Positions 8,067 to 17,115 of a stretch of 64,000 nt of DNA are shown here, in pieces. Position 1 is the first letter of the stretch, and the number at the start of each line of letters is the position of its first letter. A model generated the notes under the pieces. That model saw nothing but the letters and a program-made list of their open reading frames with translations, made no database searches and had not been told where the DNA came from. The DNA lies in the NCBI RefSeq assembly GCF_021531375.1, contig NZ_JADYTU010000001.1, positions 62,001 to 126,000 of the forward strand. Direction: 5' to 3'. This DNA comes from Pseudoflavonifractor phocaeensis (GTDB taxonomy: Bacteria; Bacillota; Clostridia; Oscillospirales; Oscillospiraceae). A program made the translations under genes and the position numbers.

Positions 8067-8104
8067 TAAAATGCCGTTCCGTATCATCGGAACGGCATTT
8101 TTTA
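8067..8104. terminator. bidirectional terminator between obgE and the methyltransferase
   Basis: AAAATGCCGTTCCG and CGGAACGGCATTTT pair around a 6-base loop, between convergent genes. Confidence 0.9.
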
Positions 8105-8722
8105 TGGTTCAACGGTCAATCCCGGCCGCCCCTGCCGGACGGCTTCCACCAGCAGCAGGGAGGGGGGATGTCCTGGCCCATGGGAGACCAGTTTCATCCG
8201 TTTGGGCTCCAAGCCATGGCCCCGCAGGGCACACATCACGTCCACCAGCCGCTCCGGCCGGTGGCACAGGGCAAAACGGCCTCCGTTCTTCACCAGATAC
8301 GCGGCGGCGGCGCACAGCTGCTCCAGAGTGCAGAAGGTCTCGCTCCGGGCGGGGCCGCCGCTTTTTCCCGCTCCCAGGGGAAAGTAGGGGGGATTGGAGA
8401 GGACCAGATCGAACTGGCCGGCGGGAAAGGGCCGTTCCCGGAGATCGCCGGTGATGATCTCACCGCCAAGGCCGTTCCGGGCCAGGTTGTCCCGGGCGGT
8501 TTGTGCGGCCAGGGGGTCCCGCTCCACCCCCCGCAGGACCAGATGATCGGCCCGCTCCGCCAGCAGGAGGAGCAGCAGTCCGCTGCCGGTCCCCAGATCG
8601 CACACCCGCCAGCCGGACCGCACCGTTGCGAACCGGCCCAGGGCCAGGGCGTCCTGCCCCAGAGGGAACACCCCCTCCGGCCAGGACAGGGTGAAGCGGT
8701 CCAGATGCTCCAGTTTATCCAC
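8102..8722 (-). CDS. tRNA1(Val) (adenine-37-N6)-methyltransferase family protein (YfiC/YabB-like)
   Basis: The 206-residue class-I SAM methyltransferase begins MDKLEHLDRFTLSWPEGVFPLGQDA. It has SAM motif I (VCDLGTGSGLLLLLLA, about residues 40-55) and the catalytic NPPY motif (LVLSNPPYFPLG, near residue 108) typical of N6-adenine methylation. In Bacillus the homologue yabB lies beside rsmI and abrB, and both are adjacent here, in divergent orientation. The exact target base is inferred from the family. An AAGGAGG site precedes the ATG. Confidence 0.85.
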   Translation of the reverse strand: MDKLEHLDRFTLSWPEGVFPLGQDALALGRFATVRSGWRVCDLGTGSGLLLLLLAERADHLVLRGVERDPLAAQTARDNLARNGLGGEIITGDLRERPFPAGQFDLVLSNPPYFPLGAGKSGGPARSETFCTLEQLCAAAAYLVKNGGRFALCHRPERLVDVMCALRGHGLEPKRMKLVSHGPGHPPSLLLVEAVRQGRPGLTVEP

Positions 8723-8780
8723 AAGGGTCCCCTCCTTATGTAAGAATCATAAGAAAAGGATACCACAAACCGCTGACACA

Positions 8781-8789
8781 TGCTATAAT
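8781..8789 (+). promoter_or_regulatory. extended -10 promoter for rsmI
   Basis: TGCTATAAT (8781-8789) is a perfect extended -10 element. No good -35 is seen at the expected distance. It lies about 65 bases before the rsmI start. Confidence 0.6.
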
Positions 8790-8853
8790 GTTTTAACATA
8801 CTTAGAATTTGCAGGAGTCAACTATGCTTGTCCTGTGATGAAGGAGAATGACT

Positions 8854-9684
8854 ATGGCAGGCACCCTCTACTTGGTCCCCACCCCCATTGGGAATCTGGG
8901 GGATATCTCCCGGCGGATGGCCCAGACGCTGGAGGAGGCGGACTTTATCGCGGCCGAGGACACCAGAGTCTCCTTGAAGCTGCTCAACCACCTGGGGATC
9001 AAAAAGCCCATGATATCCTACCACCGCCACAATACGGAGAGCGGCGGCAGGGCGGTGCTGGACCGGCTGCTGGCGGGGGAGAACTGCGCTCTGGTCACCG
9101 ACGCGGGGATGCCCGCCATCTCCGACCCGGGGGAGGAGCTGGTGGCCCAGTGCGCCCAGCAGGGCATCCGGGTGGAGGCGGTCCCCGGCCCCTGCGCCCT
9201 GGTCACTGCCCTGGCGGTGTCGGGCCAGCCCACAGGGCGGTTCACCTTTGAGGGTTTTCTTGCCATGAACAAGAAGAACCGCCGCAGCCATCTGGAGTCC
9301 CTCCGGGATGAGGAGCGGACCATGATCTTCTATGAGGCGCCACACAAGCTGACCGCTACCCTCCGGGATCTGGCGGATACCTTTGGCCCGGAGCGGCCGG
9401 TGTCCCTGTGCCGGGAGCTGACCAAGCTCCACGAGGAGATCCGCCGTACCACCCTGGGAGAGGCCTGCGCCTATTACGGCGAGAATCCCCCCAAGGGCGA
9501 GTTTGTCCTGGTGGTCCGGGGAGCGGAGCCCAGGGAGGAGGAAGAGGCCACGCTGGAGGACGGTCTGGCCCTGGTGGACCGGCTGAGGGAGGAGGGATTG
9601 TCCCTCCGGGACGCTGTGAAGCGGGCGGCCAAGGAGCTGGGACTGTCCCGCAACCAGCTCTATGACCTGGCGGTGGGAAAATAA
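8854..9684 (+). CDS. rsmI: 16S rRNA (cytidine-1402-2'-O)-methyltransferase
   Basis: RsmI methylates the ribose of C1402 in the 16S decoding centre. The protein begins MAGTLYLVPTPIGNLGDIS, the family signature. It continues with the tetrapyrrole-methylase-like SAM fold (FIAAEDTRVSLKLLNHL, LVTDAGMPAISDPG, EAVPGPCALVTALAVSG) and LYDLAVGK at the end. Its 276 residues are normal. ATG 8854 sits 7 bases after AAGGAG, while ATG 8848 is too close. A strong terminator follows. Confidence 0.95.
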   Translation: MAGTLYLVPTPIGNLGDISRRMAQTLEEADFIAAEDTRVSLKLLNHLGIKKPMISYHRHNTESGGRAVLDRLLAGENCALVTDAGMPAISDPGEELVAQCAQQGIRVEAVPGPCALVTALAVSGQPTGRFTFEGFLAMNKKNRRSHLESLRDEERTMIFYEAPHKLTATLRDLADTFGPERPVSLCRELTKLHEEIRRTTLGEACAYYGENPPKGEFVLVVRGAEPREEEEATLEDGLALVDRLREEGLSLRDAVKRAAKELGLSRNQLYDLAVGK

Positions 9685-9708
9685 AGGGAGATTTTCCGGA
9701 AAAAGGCG

Positions 9709-9752
9709 AAACCACCCCGCGCTGCGAGCCGCAGCGCGGGGTGGTTTTTTTG
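9709..9752. terminator. terminator after rsmI, shared with abrB
   Basis: ACCACCCCGCGCTGCG and CGCAGCGCGGGGTGGT form a 16-bp stem followed by a run of seven T, between convergent genes. Confidence 0.92.
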
Positions 9753-9773
9753 AATGGGGGAACGAAAGGGGCT

Positions 9774-10025
9774 TCAGCCTTTCTCCGCGGCCTGAAGGGC
9801 CTTGATACATTTCGAGCAGACATTTTTGCCCCGGAACATGACGATATCCTTTGCCTCGTCGCAGAAAATACAGGCAGGCTGGTATTTTTTCAGCACGATG
9901 GAAGGGCCATCCATATAGATTTCCAGGCAGTCCTTTTCCGCAATATCCAAGGTGCGGCGAAGTTCGATCGGAAGGACGATGCGTCCCAATTCATCCACTT
10001 TGCGGACGATTCCGGTTGATTTCAT
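9774..10025 (-). CDS. abrB: AbrB/SpoVT-type transition-state regulator with C-terminal CxxC pairs
   Basis: The 83-residue DNA-binding protein has the swapped-hairpin AbrB domain at its N-terminus (MKSTGIVRKVDELGRIVLP, then IELRRTLDI). AbrB-type proteins repress stationary-phase and sporulation genes. Residues 52-72 hold two cysteine pairs (CIFC and CSKC) about 16 residues apart, a likely zinc-binding tail also seen in clostridial relatives. It is monocistronic, behind its own consensus promoter at 10126-10153, and adjacent to rsmI as in Bacillus. Confidence 0.9.
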   Translation of the reverse strand: MKSTGIVRKVDELGRIVLPIELRRTLDIAEKDCLEIYMDGPSIVLKKYQPACIFCDEAKDIVMFRGKNVCSKCIKALQAAEKG

Positions 10026-10125
10026 ATCATCAAATCCTTTCTGTCTGTGAGAGGTATCGTCAATTCTGGCCTGGCATCACAGCGGGCAATGGCCAAGATG
10101 CCAGCGAAGAGTATATTTCAGATTT

Positions 10126-10153
10126 ATTGTACTACAAAGAAAAAATCTGTCAA
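10126..10153 (-). promoter_or_regulatory. abrB promoter
   Basis: On the minus strand TTGACA (10153-10148), 16 bases, then TACAAT (10131-10126). The surrounding 100 bases are AT-rich, leaving a leader of about 100 bases before the ATG at 10025. Confidence 0.75.
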
Positions 10154-10301
10154 CTATTTCTGTTTGATTTACAGATAAAATGCAGAAATTGGCGCATTTT
10201 TTACCAAATATTGGGGTTTTTGTCTTAAGACTTCCAGTTGCCATATTCCGGTATGTTTTTGGGGCTTCTGCCGTATAAATGAGGCGGGAGGGGGCTTAAA
10301 T

Positions 10302-10952
10302 GTGACGATGGCATTCATTTGGACCGGAATGGTCTGCCTGTCGGTCCTGTGCGGGCTGGCGACGGGGAGAGGACCGGGAGTGGCGGCAGCGGCGGCGGAG
10401 GGCGCGGCGGCGGCGGTGGAGCTGTGCCTGTCCATTGCGGGGATGCTGTGCCTGTGGACCGGCGTGATGGAGATCATGCGAAGGTCAGGACTGGCCGAGG
10501 GCCTGTCCCGGCTGCTGGGGCCGGTGCTGCGGCGGCTGTTTCCCCAGGTGGCCGGGGACCGGGAGATCATGGACAGCATTTCCGCCAATGTATCCGCCAA
10601 TCTGCTGGGCTTGGGCAGCGCTGCCACGCCCCTTGGGCTGGAGGCGGTGCGCGGGATGAGCCGAAAGAGTCCCGGCGTGGCTTCTGACGCCATGTGTATG
10701 CTGGTGGTGTGCAACACCGCCTCCATCCAGCTGATCCCCACCACCGTGGCCACGGTGCGGGCGGCGGCGGGCAGCCAGACCCCCTTTGACATCCTGCCGG
10801 CGGTATGGCTGGCCTCCGCTCTGTCGGTGGGAGTGGGCATCCTGAGCTGTAAGGTGATGGCACGGATATGGGGGGATGACCGGGCAGCAGCGGGGCCGGC
10901 CAGGGCACGGAAACGGCCGGGCTGGCGTGGAACAGCGGTGGGTGGAAGATGA
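10302..10952 (+). CDS. spmA: spore maturation protein A
   Basis: SpmA and SpmB are membrane proteins needed for full dehydration of the spore core. This 216-residue protein has several hydrophobic helices and the family stretches NLLGLGSAATPLGLEAV and CNTASIQLIPTTVATVRAAAGS. The GTG at 10302, 7 bases after a GGAGGGGG site, is preferred to ATG 10308. The C-terminal 30 residues are basic and longer than usual. The stop overlaps the spmB start, indicating coupling. Presence of the pair points to an endospore former. Confidence 0.9.
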   Translation: MTMAFIWTGMVCLSVLCGLATGRGPGVAAAAAEGAAAAVELCLSIAGMLCLWTGVMEIMRRSGLAEGLSRLLGPVLRRLFPQVAGDREIMDSISANVSANLLGLGSAATPLGLEAVRGMSRKSPGVASDAMCMLVVCNTASIQLIPTTVATVRAAAGSQTPFDILPAVWLASALSVGVGILSCKVMARIWGDDRAAAGPARARKRPGWRGTAVGGR

Positions 10953-11482
10953 TGCGGGATCTCTTTTTTACGATGATCGTCCCGTTTACCATCTGTGCTG
11001 TGGCTGTGTACGGAGTAGCCCGGAGGGTGGATGTGTACGACGCATTGGTCCAGGGGGCGGGGAAGGGGCTGGAGACTCTGGTCCGGATCGTCCCGCCGCT
11101 GGTGGGCCTGCTGACGGCGGTGTATATGCTCCGGGCCTCCGGGGCCCTTGACCTGGCGGCCCGGTGCCTGGCCCCTCTGATGGAGCGGGTGGGCCTGCCG
11201 CCGGAGCTGCTGCCGCTGATGCTGGTCCGGCCTATCAGCGGGTCGGCGGCGCTGGGAGTGGGGGCGGAGCTGATCGCCAACTATGGGCCGGACTCCACGC
11301 TGGGACGGACCGCCGCGGTGATGCTAGGGGCCACCGAGACCACCTTCTATACCATCGCGGTCTACTTTGGAGCGGTGGGAGTCACGCGGACCCGGTACGC
11401 GGTGCCCGCCGCCCTGTGTGCCGATCTGACCGGCTTTCTGGCTGCCGCCTGGGCGGTGAGACTGTGTTTCGGAGTTGAATAG
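10949..11482 (+). CDS. spmB: spore maturation protein B
   Basis: The 177-residue nucleoside-recognition/gate-domain membrane protein starts MMRDLFFTMIVPFTICAVAVYG. It contains the family motifs LVRPISGSAALGVGAELI and GATETTFYTIAVYFGAVGVTRTRY. The ATG overlaps the last codons of spmA. A strong bidirectional terminator follows. Confidence 0.93.
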   Translation: MMRDLFFTMIVPFTICAVAVYGVARRVDVYDALVQGAGKGLETLVRIVPPLVGLLTAVYMLRASGALDLAARCLAPLMERVGLPPELLPLMLVRPISGSAALGVGAELIANYGPDSTLGRTAAVMLGATETTFYTIAVYFGAVGVTRTRYAVPAALCADLTGFLAAAWAVRLCFGVE

Positions 11483-11495
11483 TCTATTGAGAAGA

Positions 11496-11533
11496 GACAG
11501 GATGCCTCTGCCGCGGCAGAGGCATCCTGTTTT
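11496..11533. terminator. bidirectional terminator between spmB and the DUF1576 gene
   Basis: ACAGGATGCCTCTGC and GCAGAGGCATCCTGT pair perfectly around CGCG and are followed by TTTT. Confidence 0.92.
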
Positions 11534-11570
11534 CCGTTTCCGTAAAAAGGACTGCAAGCCTCAGAAGCGG

Positions 11571-12938
11571 TCAAGATTGCTCGTCTTCCATGAGTTCGTC
11601 GGGGGCCGGAGGAGTAAGAGGCTCGTCGTGTTCCAGATGCTCGAAGTAATCCTCGTCTTGGAGGACGGGCTTGCGGCGGCGGGCGATGGCCAGAATGGTG
11701 GGGTAGAGGACGATGGCGATCAGACCGCCGGAGAAGCCGTTGTTATACAGGTTCATCCCCGCCACCGGAGAGCCGGTATACAGCACCACCGAGGAGTGGA
11801 GAAAACCGGCCAAGATCCCGTAGGGCCAGCCGAAATAGCCGGATACGGGGGCCAGAGTGGTGCAGAACAGACAGGCCAGCTGGACGGGGGGATCGCTGAG
11901 GGACCAGTGCATCACAAAGCCGCCCAGGGCCACCCCGCCCATGACGGGGAGGATGTTTAAGGCGTGCTTGCCGAAGGCGGAGAAACCCATGATGGTGAAG
12001 ATACCCCCCAGGGTGGGGCCGTTCAGATTGCCGCCCCCCAGGAGGATAAAGCACAGGCCGATGAGGCCGTTAATGCCCATATTGATGAGCACGGGCGCGG
12101 GGCCGAACATACGCAGATAGTCACTGGGGGCCCGGCCGCTGGTCTGGAGCAGTCGGCGGTAGCCTGCCCAGGACGCCCATACCGGCTTTCCCGCAAAGAA
12201 CAGACCGATCACAATGAGGGAGAAGCAGAAAACGCAGAGCATCAGGCAGAATACCCTGTTGTATCCGGTGGCCCAGCGGTAGTGGGTGGTGGGGTCGGCG
12301 CCCAGGGAGCTCATCAGCGGGACGCAGATGAAGGCCACCAGACCGCAGGCAAAGCCGGTGTTGTACAGATTCATGCCGTTTTGAATGCGGTATGTATAGG
12401 TAGACAGAGGCGGAACGATAAAGCCGATGGTAATGCCCACCAGCGTCCCCCAGAAGGGATTGCCCCAGCCGTTGTCCAGACCGATGTAGCTGATGACCGG
12501 AGCCAGGGCGGTGGCCATGAGGCCAATATTGGCGAAGGCGCCGAAGGGCTCCTTCCGGTACCGGGTATAGAGCCAGGTCCCGATCAAAATGGGCCAGATA
12601 TTAATAAAATTCTTCCCAAACAGGGAGAAACCGGACATCAGGCCAATGACCACAAGGGTCATGCCATTGAGTTTGTCGTTGGAGAAATACAGCACGCAGA
12701 TACTGATGGCGGTCACCAGGGCGGAGTTCACCAGCGCCGCTCCGGGGCCGGCGATGAGGATATAATCGGTGATGAGGGCGTCTTCGGAGAGGACGACGGT
12801 GACCAGCCCCCGGAAGATGTTGGCCGGACTGTCTAAACAGAATCCCGCCAGAGCCAGCAGGCCGGCGTAGATCCACAGGTAGGGGAACATCCGCTCATAT
12901 CGGATGTGGGCGTGGTGCAGGGGGAGATGATAGTCCAT
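11571..12938 (-). CDS. DUF1576 polytopic membrane protein with internal duplication
   Basis: This 455-residue integral membrane protein has about ten hydrophobic segments and an acidic cytoplasmic tail (EDYFEHLEHDEPLTPPAPDELMEDEQS region). It matches the DUF1576 family, whose function is unknown. The two halves resemble each other: GMNLYNTGFACGLVA near residue 205 corresponds to GMNLYNNGFSGGLIA near residue 405. Likewise GFSLFGKNFINIWPIL corresponds to GFSAFGKHALNILPVM. That suggests an inverted- or direct-repeat transporter fold, which is inference. It follows ribF by about 90 bases on the same strand, with an AAAGGAA site before its ATG. Confidence 0.8.
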   Translation of the reverse strand: MDYHLPLHHAHIRYERMFPYLWIYAGLLALAGFCLDSPANIFRGLVTVVLSEDALITDYILIAGPGAALVNSALVTAISICVLYFSNDKLNGMTLVVIGLMSGFSLFGKNFINIWPILIGTWLYTRYRKEPFGAFANIGLMATALAPVISYIGLDNGWGNPFWGTLVGITIGFIVPPLSTYTYRIQNGMNLYNTGFACGLVAFICVPLMSSLGADPTTHYRWATGYNRVFCLMLCVFCFSLIVIGLFFAGKPVWASWAGYRRLLQTSGRAPSDYLRMFGPAPVLINMGINGLIGLCFILLGGGNLNGPTLGGIFTIMGFSAFGKHALNILPVMGGVALGGFVMHWSLSDPPVQLACLFCTTLAPVSGYFGWPYGILAGFLHSSVVLYTGSPVAGMNLYNNGFSGGLIAIVLYPTILAIARRRKPVLQDEDYFEHLEHDEPLTPPAPDELMEDEQS

Positions 12939-13031
12939 AGACAGGGCGTTCCTTTCTCTCCAACCGCGGGCAGGGGAGCCCGGGCGCGGGATGGTGGATG
13001 GGACGATACCTGTGGGCGTACGCCGGAGCCC

Positions 13032-13937
13032 TCAGGGCAGATGGCAGAAGTAGTCGCGGGTCTGCTCCGCGTTGTGCCGGATCTCGTCGGACAGGGCCTG
13101 CATGGACTCGAACCTCCGCTCCGGACGCAGGTGCTTGAAGAATTCCATCCGGACCTGGTGGCCGTACAGGTCCCCGTCAAAGTCCAGAATGAAGCCCTCC
13201 ACGGTGACCCGGCCGTCGTTGTCCTCCACGGTGGGCCGGACGCCCACATTGGTGACGGCGCAGCGGCACTGGCCGTCAAACCATACCCGGGTGGCGTAAA
13301 CCCCGAAGGCGGGAACAATGACCTGGGGCGGGATGGTCAGGTTGACGGTGGGGAATCCCAGGGTGGAGCCGCCGATCTTTTTGCCGTGGGCCACCCGGTC
13401 GGTGAGGGTGTGGGGGTGCCCCAGGAACTGGTTGGCCCGCTCCATCTCCCCCTGGGCGATGAGGGTGCGGATATAGGTGGAGGAGATGGTGATGCCGTCC
13501 TGCTCCACCCGGCCGATGATGTCGCAGCCGATGCCCAGTTCGGCGCATTTGGCCTTCAGCCGTTCGGGATTGCCCTTGCCCATGTAGCCGAAGTGGAAGT
13601 CGTGGCCGGCCACCACATGGACCACGCCCAGGTCCCGCACCAGGTATTGGAGGATAAAGTCCTGCCAGTCCATGCGCTGCATGGCGTCGAAGGAGGCCAC
13701 AATGACCTCCTGGATGCCGTAGTACCGGCGCATGAGCCAGACCCGGTCCTCCACGGAGCTGATGAGGGGAATGTCCTGGCCGGTGATAACGGCGGTGGGG
13801 CTGCGGTCGAAGGTAAAGGCGCAGGCGGAGGCACCCAGCCGGTCCGCCGCAGCGGTCACCGCCCGCAGCAGCGCGCCGTGGCCCAGATGCACGCCGTCGA
13901 AAAAGCCTAAAGCGATTACACGTTTGGTCGTATTCAC
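13032..13937 (-). CDS. ribF: bifunctional riboflavin kinase / FAD synthetase
   Basis: RibF phosphorylates riboflavin to FMN and adenylylates it to FAD. The N-terminal nucleotidyltransferase domain has ALGFFDGVHLGHGALL (residues about 8-23) and ISSTYIRTLI (near residue 160). The C-terminal riboflavin kinase domain starts at HTLTDRVAHGKKIGGSTLGFPTVNL. The start is taken as GTG 13937 (NTTKRVIALGFFDGV), with AAAGGAG upstream; the frame extends to 14069 but those residues are not family-like. The length of 301 residues is normal. It is the last gene of the translation operon after truB. Confidence 0.94.
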   Translation of the reverse strand: MNTTKRVIALGFFDGVHLGHGALLRAVTAAADRLGASACAFTFDRSPTAVITGQDIPLISSVEDRVWLMRRYYGIQEVIVASFDAMQRMDWQDFILQYLVRDLGVVHVVAGHDFHFGYMGKGNPERLKAKCAELGIGCDIIGRVEQDGITISSTYIRTLIAQGEMERANQFLGHPHTLTDRVAHGKKIGGSTLGFPTVNLTIPPQVIVPAFGVYATRVWFDGQCRCAVTNVGVRPTVEDNDGRVTVEGFILDFDGDLYGHQVRMEFFKHLRPERRFESMQALSDEIRHNAEQTRDYFCHLP

Positions 13938-13978
13938 AGGGGATTCGTCTCCTTTGTAGTGGTCAGTGTATTTTGCCG

Positions 13979-14007
13979 GATCACGGCCCGGCAAAGAGGC
14001 CGTGATC
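13979..14007. other. perfect hairpin between truB and ribF
   Basis: GATCACGGCC and GGCCGTGATC form a 10-bp stem with a 9-base loop. There is no T tract, so it may stabilise or process mRNA rather than terminate. Confidence 0.55.
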
Positions 14008-14028
14008 GGGAGAGGAGAAGCAAGGAAG

Positions 14029-14898
14029 TCATACCTCAAAAAAACTCTTGACGGTAAACAGCTTGCCATTCTCCGCCCGGCCCAGGGCGAGAAAGTCCCC
14101 TCCCTGGCCGTAAACCCGGTATTCCCCGGGAATAATTTCCGGCATCACCACGGTCATGCCGTTGCGTACCTTCTTTTCCAGAGCGGAAGGCAGCGTCAGA
14201 GCGGGACGGTCGGAAAAGTAGGCGTCCACGGGGAGAAGCAGGGCGGCGGGGTCCTCCGCCTGCTGGACCTGCTCCAGAGTCACCGCCCGGTCCAGAGAAA
14301 ATCCCGCGGCCCTGGTCCGGCGCAGGCTGCTCATACAGCCGCCGCAGCCCAGGGCCAGGCCGATGTCGTGGCACAGGGTGCGGACGTAGGTGCCTTTGGA
14401 GCACCGGACCCGCAGAATAAACTCCGCCGGGCCGGTCTGCCCCTCCACGGTCAGGCTGTGGATGGTGACGGGGCGGGGCTGGCGCTCCACCTCCCGGCCC
14501 TTCCGGGCCAGTTCATAGAGCTTCTTGCCGTTGATCTTGATGGCGGAGTACATGGGGGGGATCTGTTGAATGTCTCCACGGAACCGGTCCAGGACGCCCT
14601 CCAGATCCTGAAGGGAGCCCCGGAAGGGGTGCTCCTCCAACACTTCGCCGCTGGTGTCCTGGGTGTTGGTGACCAGCCCCAGCCTCAGACCGGCCACATA
14701 TTCCTTTTGCCCCTCGCTGGCAAATTCCACCGCCCGGGTGGCCCGCCCGATGAACACGGGGAGCACCCCGGTGGCCATGGGGTCCAGCGTGCCGGCGTGG
14801 CCGATACGCTTTTCGCGGAAAATGCCCCGCAGCTTGGCACATACGTCCATAGACGTCCAGCCTTGCGTTTTGTCAATGATGAGAATGCCGCTGGGCAT
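14029..14898 (-). CDS. truB: tRNA pseudouridine-55 synthase
   Basis: TruB makes pseudouridine 55 in the T arm of tRNAs. The 289-residue sequence begins [20 protein letters not shown]. It carries the catalytic aspartate in [16 protein letters not shown] (Asp about residue 39) and the later motif [23 protein letters not shown]-terminal PUA-like region follows. An AAGGAG site precedes the ATG. It lies between nrnA and ribF, as in most Firmicutes. Confidence 0.96.
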   Translation of the reverse strand: MPSGILIIDKTQGWTSMDVCAKLRGIFREKRIGHAGTLDPMATGVLPVFIGRATRAVEFASEGQKEYVAGLRLGLVTNTQDTSGEVLEEHPFRGSLQDLEGVLDRFRGDIQQIPPMYSAIKINGKKLYELARKGREVERQPRPVTIHSLTVEGQTGPAEFILRVRCSKGTYVRTLCHDIGLALGCGGCMSSLRRTRAAGFSLDRAVTLEQVQQAEDPAALLLPVDAYFSDRPALTLPSALEKKVRNGMTVVMPEIIPGEYRVYGQGGDFLALGRAENGKLFTVKSFFEV

Positions 14899-14992
14899 GG
14901 GATCACTCCTTGATATGGGTTTCTTCTGTCACAGCAGGCGGGCCGCCGAAAAGCGGTCCCGCGCCAGCTCCGCCGCCTGCTCCCGGGTCAGC

Positions 14993-15943
14993 TCAGACGC
15001 CGTGCTTGACTTTGTGGATCGCGTCCAGGACGGTCCGCTTTGCGTCGGACACCGAGCCCTCCACCGTGGCGCCGGAAGCCGCGGCGTGTCCGCCGCCCCC
15101 CAGCAGGGCGCATACATGGCTGGCGTTCAGATCCTCGGGATCGGTACGGACGGACAGCTTGCACTTGCCGGGGGCCAGCTCCCGGATGGTGACCGAGGTC
15201 TTGACCCCCTCCAGCTGGCCCACCAGGGCGGCAATGTCCTCGGCGTCCCGCTCGGTGGCCCCCAGAGAGGCCATCATGTCCAGAGTGACGGCGGCAATGG
15301 CGATGGTGCCTTCGTCGTGGAGCTCCATGTCGGAGATGATCATGCTCTCCAGCTTCATCCGCCGGATGCTTTTGGTGCGGAAATGGCGTTTGTTCAGCTG
15401 GGCCGCGGGAATGCCGCAGTCCATGAGCTCCGCCGCCGTCCGGTGGGTGCCGGCGGTGGTGTTGCCGTAGGCAAAGCAGCCGCAGTCGGTGGAGACGGCC
15501 ACATAGAGGGCGGTCCCGATCTCCGGCGTGATTTGGCAGAACTGCTTGATGATCTCGTAGACCAATTCGCCGCAGGCGGCCCGCCCCGCGTCCAGACAGG
15601 TCTCTTTGGCAAAAAATTCCTGAGAAGGATGGTGGTCAATGGCCAGCTCCACCCGCTCCAGATAGGGCAGGGCGTTTTCGGGAAACAGCCCCCGGGCGGC
15701 AATGTCCACCGACACCACGGTGCAGGGTTCCCAGCCCTCGCAGGCCAGCAGACCCTCCAGGTAGGGAGTGAACAGGGAGGTGGTTTCCCGGTTGGGCAGG
15801 ACATAGGCGGTTTTTCCGATCTGACGCAGGGCGTGGCACAGGCCGGCGGCGCAGCCGATGGTATCTCCGTCAGGGCGCACATGGGTCAGGATCAGATATT
15901 GGTCATGAGTTTGCAGAAAAACAGCGGCTTGCTGTGGGGTCAT
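14993..15943 (-). CDS. nrnA: DHH/DHHA1 phosphoesterase (NrnA-type oligoribonuclease / pAp phosphatase)
   Basis: The 316-residue cytosolic enzyme has the DHH-family metal motifs: [12 protein letters not shown] near residue 24, VSVDIAARG, the DHH triad in [10 protein letters not shown] near residue 103, and [13 protein letters not shown]. The DHHA1 C-terminal motif is [13 protein letters not shown]. NrnA degrades short RNA oligomers and 3'-phosphoadenosine-5'-phosphate; the assignment is by family and by its place between rbfA and truB. ATG 15943 follows GAGGAG, which overlaps the end of rbfA; a GTG at 15952 is less likely. Confidence 0.88.
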   Translation of the reverse strand: MTPQQAAVFLQTHDQYLILTHVRPDGDTIGCAAGLCHALRQIGKTAYVLPNRETTSLFTPYLEGLLACEGWEPCTVVSVDIAARGLFPENALPYLERVELAIDHHPSQEFFAKETCLDAGRAACGELVYEIIKQFCQITPEIGTALYVAVSTDCGCFAYGNTTAGTHRTAAELMDCGIPAAQLNKRHFRTKSIRRMKLESMIISDMELHDEGTIAIAAVTLDMMASLGATERDAEDIAALVGQLEGVKTSVTIRELAPGKCKLSVRTDPEDLNASHVCALLGGGGHAAASGATVEGSVSDAKRTVLDAIHKVKHGV

Positions 15944-15948
15944 AGCGG

Positions 15949-16335
15949 TCACTCCTCGTCCAGAATAATGTGCTCGTTGGCAGGATTGGCGGGTTTGACC
16001 ACCTCGGGGTTCCGGAGCATATCCAGAATGTGAGCGCCCTTGTCGATGGAGTCGTCCTGAACAAAGGTGAGCTCCGGGGTGTAGCGCAGCTGGAGCGCAT
16101 GCCCCAGCTCACGGCGCAGCCAGCCGGCGGCGGACTTCAACCCCTTCAGCACCTGGGTGCTGTCACTCTTATCCAGCACGCTGATATAGACCTTGGCGTA
16201 CCGCAGGTCGGGGGTGGTGTCCACGGCGGTGACGGAGATCATGCCCGTCACCCGGGGATCTTTTACGTTGGGGATCAGAGAGGCCAGCTCCCGCTGGATC
16301 TCCTCGTTGATCCGTCCGATTCGATTGCTTGCCAT
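15949..16335 (-). CDS. rbfA: ribosome-binding factor A
   Basis: RbfA is a KH-like 30S maturation factor. The 128-residue protein begins [21 protein letters not shown], with the typical [29 protein letters not shown] core and a flexible acidic tail. AAGGAGG precedes the ATG. It normally follows infB directly, but here a 685 bp repeat element and a hairpin separate the two, so rbfA expression may need readthrough or its own start. The end overlaps the nrnA ribosome site. Confidence 0.96.
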   Translation of the reverse strand: MASNRIGRINEEIQRELASLIPNVKDPRVTGMISVTAVDTTPDLRYAKVYISVLDKSDSTQVLKGLKSAAGWLRRELGHALQLRYTPELTFVQDDSIDKGAHILDMLRNPEVVKPANPANEHIILDEE

Positions 16336-16365
16336 ATTGGATTCCTCCTTTTGGAGTTGATGCGG

Positions 16366-17050
16366 TAAATTTTAGTTTATCAGTGGATTTTGCCTGCGGG
16401 CGGGACGGAAGTTTGGACGAAGGGATGTTTCGCCCCCGGGCGAGGTACTTTTGTAGAGATACAAAAGTACCCCAAAAATCTCCGGGGCTTCGGCCCCGGC
16501 CCCCGTGGGGAGCCATCAATCAGATATTTTGATGTCGTTCGGCGCGGGTAAAAGACAGGATACTCATCCCATACCCGCCCGCTGCCGCTCTGTACCAGTA
16601 AAATTGGTGTCTGCTTCTACTGGCTGAAACCGCGCCTCTTGGTTAACAATCGCGGGGTGCCTCCTTCAAGGATTGCAAGCCTGCCATTCTGCAACGGCCC
16701 CCTTACGAGCCGAGGTACCCTCGGGCGGCCCCGGCGGGCCAAGTGGGTAAGAGGCAGCTGCCATCAGTCTTTACCGCCATCGAGGCGGGCTGTATTGCTT
16801 ATCCCCCGTAAAATCTTCTCCATTTTGCGAAGCAAAAGGCGGTGTGAGCGCTCACATATTTTGCGAGCTGCAATCAACGCAAGGCCGCCTACTCTCCCGT
16901 AATGGGGGTCCGGGGGCGGTGCGGATAGCGCAATGAAATTGCGCGTGGTCGCCCCCGGCGATTCTTTGGTTTCTTTCTGATCGCTCAGAAAGAAACCCGC
17001 TCCGCAGAGCGGAATCCTTTCAAAACACTCCAACGGTAAACTAAAATTTA
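16366..17050. mobile_element. 685 bp non-coding repeat-like element with 14-bp terminal inverted repeats
   Basis: The segment starts TAAATTTTAGTTTA and ends with its exact reverse complement TAAACTAAAATTTA. The same termini bound the three shorter elements elsewhere in this window. The interior differs from theirs. It holds two perfect palindromes near the ends (GGTACTTTTGTA-gaga-TACAAAAGTACC at about 16443-16470, and GGTTTCTTTCTGA-tcgc-TCAGAAAGAAACC at about 16967-16996) and no convincing gene. I read it as a non-autonomous mobile element inserted between infB and rbfA. No target duplication longer than TA is visible. This accounts for the whole 780-base gap between the two genes apart from the infB hairpin. 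Confidence 0.65.
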
Positions 17051-17066
17051 CACTATTATAAGCAAA

Positions 17067-17094
17067 CTGGGGCGGGCGAAAACGCCCGCCCCAG
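17067..17094 (-). terminator. terminator-like hairpin after infB
   Basis: CTGGGGCGGGCG and CGCCCGCCCCAG pair perfectly around a 4-base loop. On the minus strand it is followed by TTTGCTT, a weak T tract, so partial termination after infB is plausible. Confidence 0.6.
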
Positions 17095-17115
17095 CCGGTG
17101 GTTTTAAGGATTGAA

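Noticed and set aside
14929-14992. Helical-looking peptide [22 protein letters not shown] in another frame just after the nrnA stop
   Set aside because: There is no start codon or ribosome site, and nrnA is already of full length. It might be an old frameshifted tail, but the evidence is too thin.
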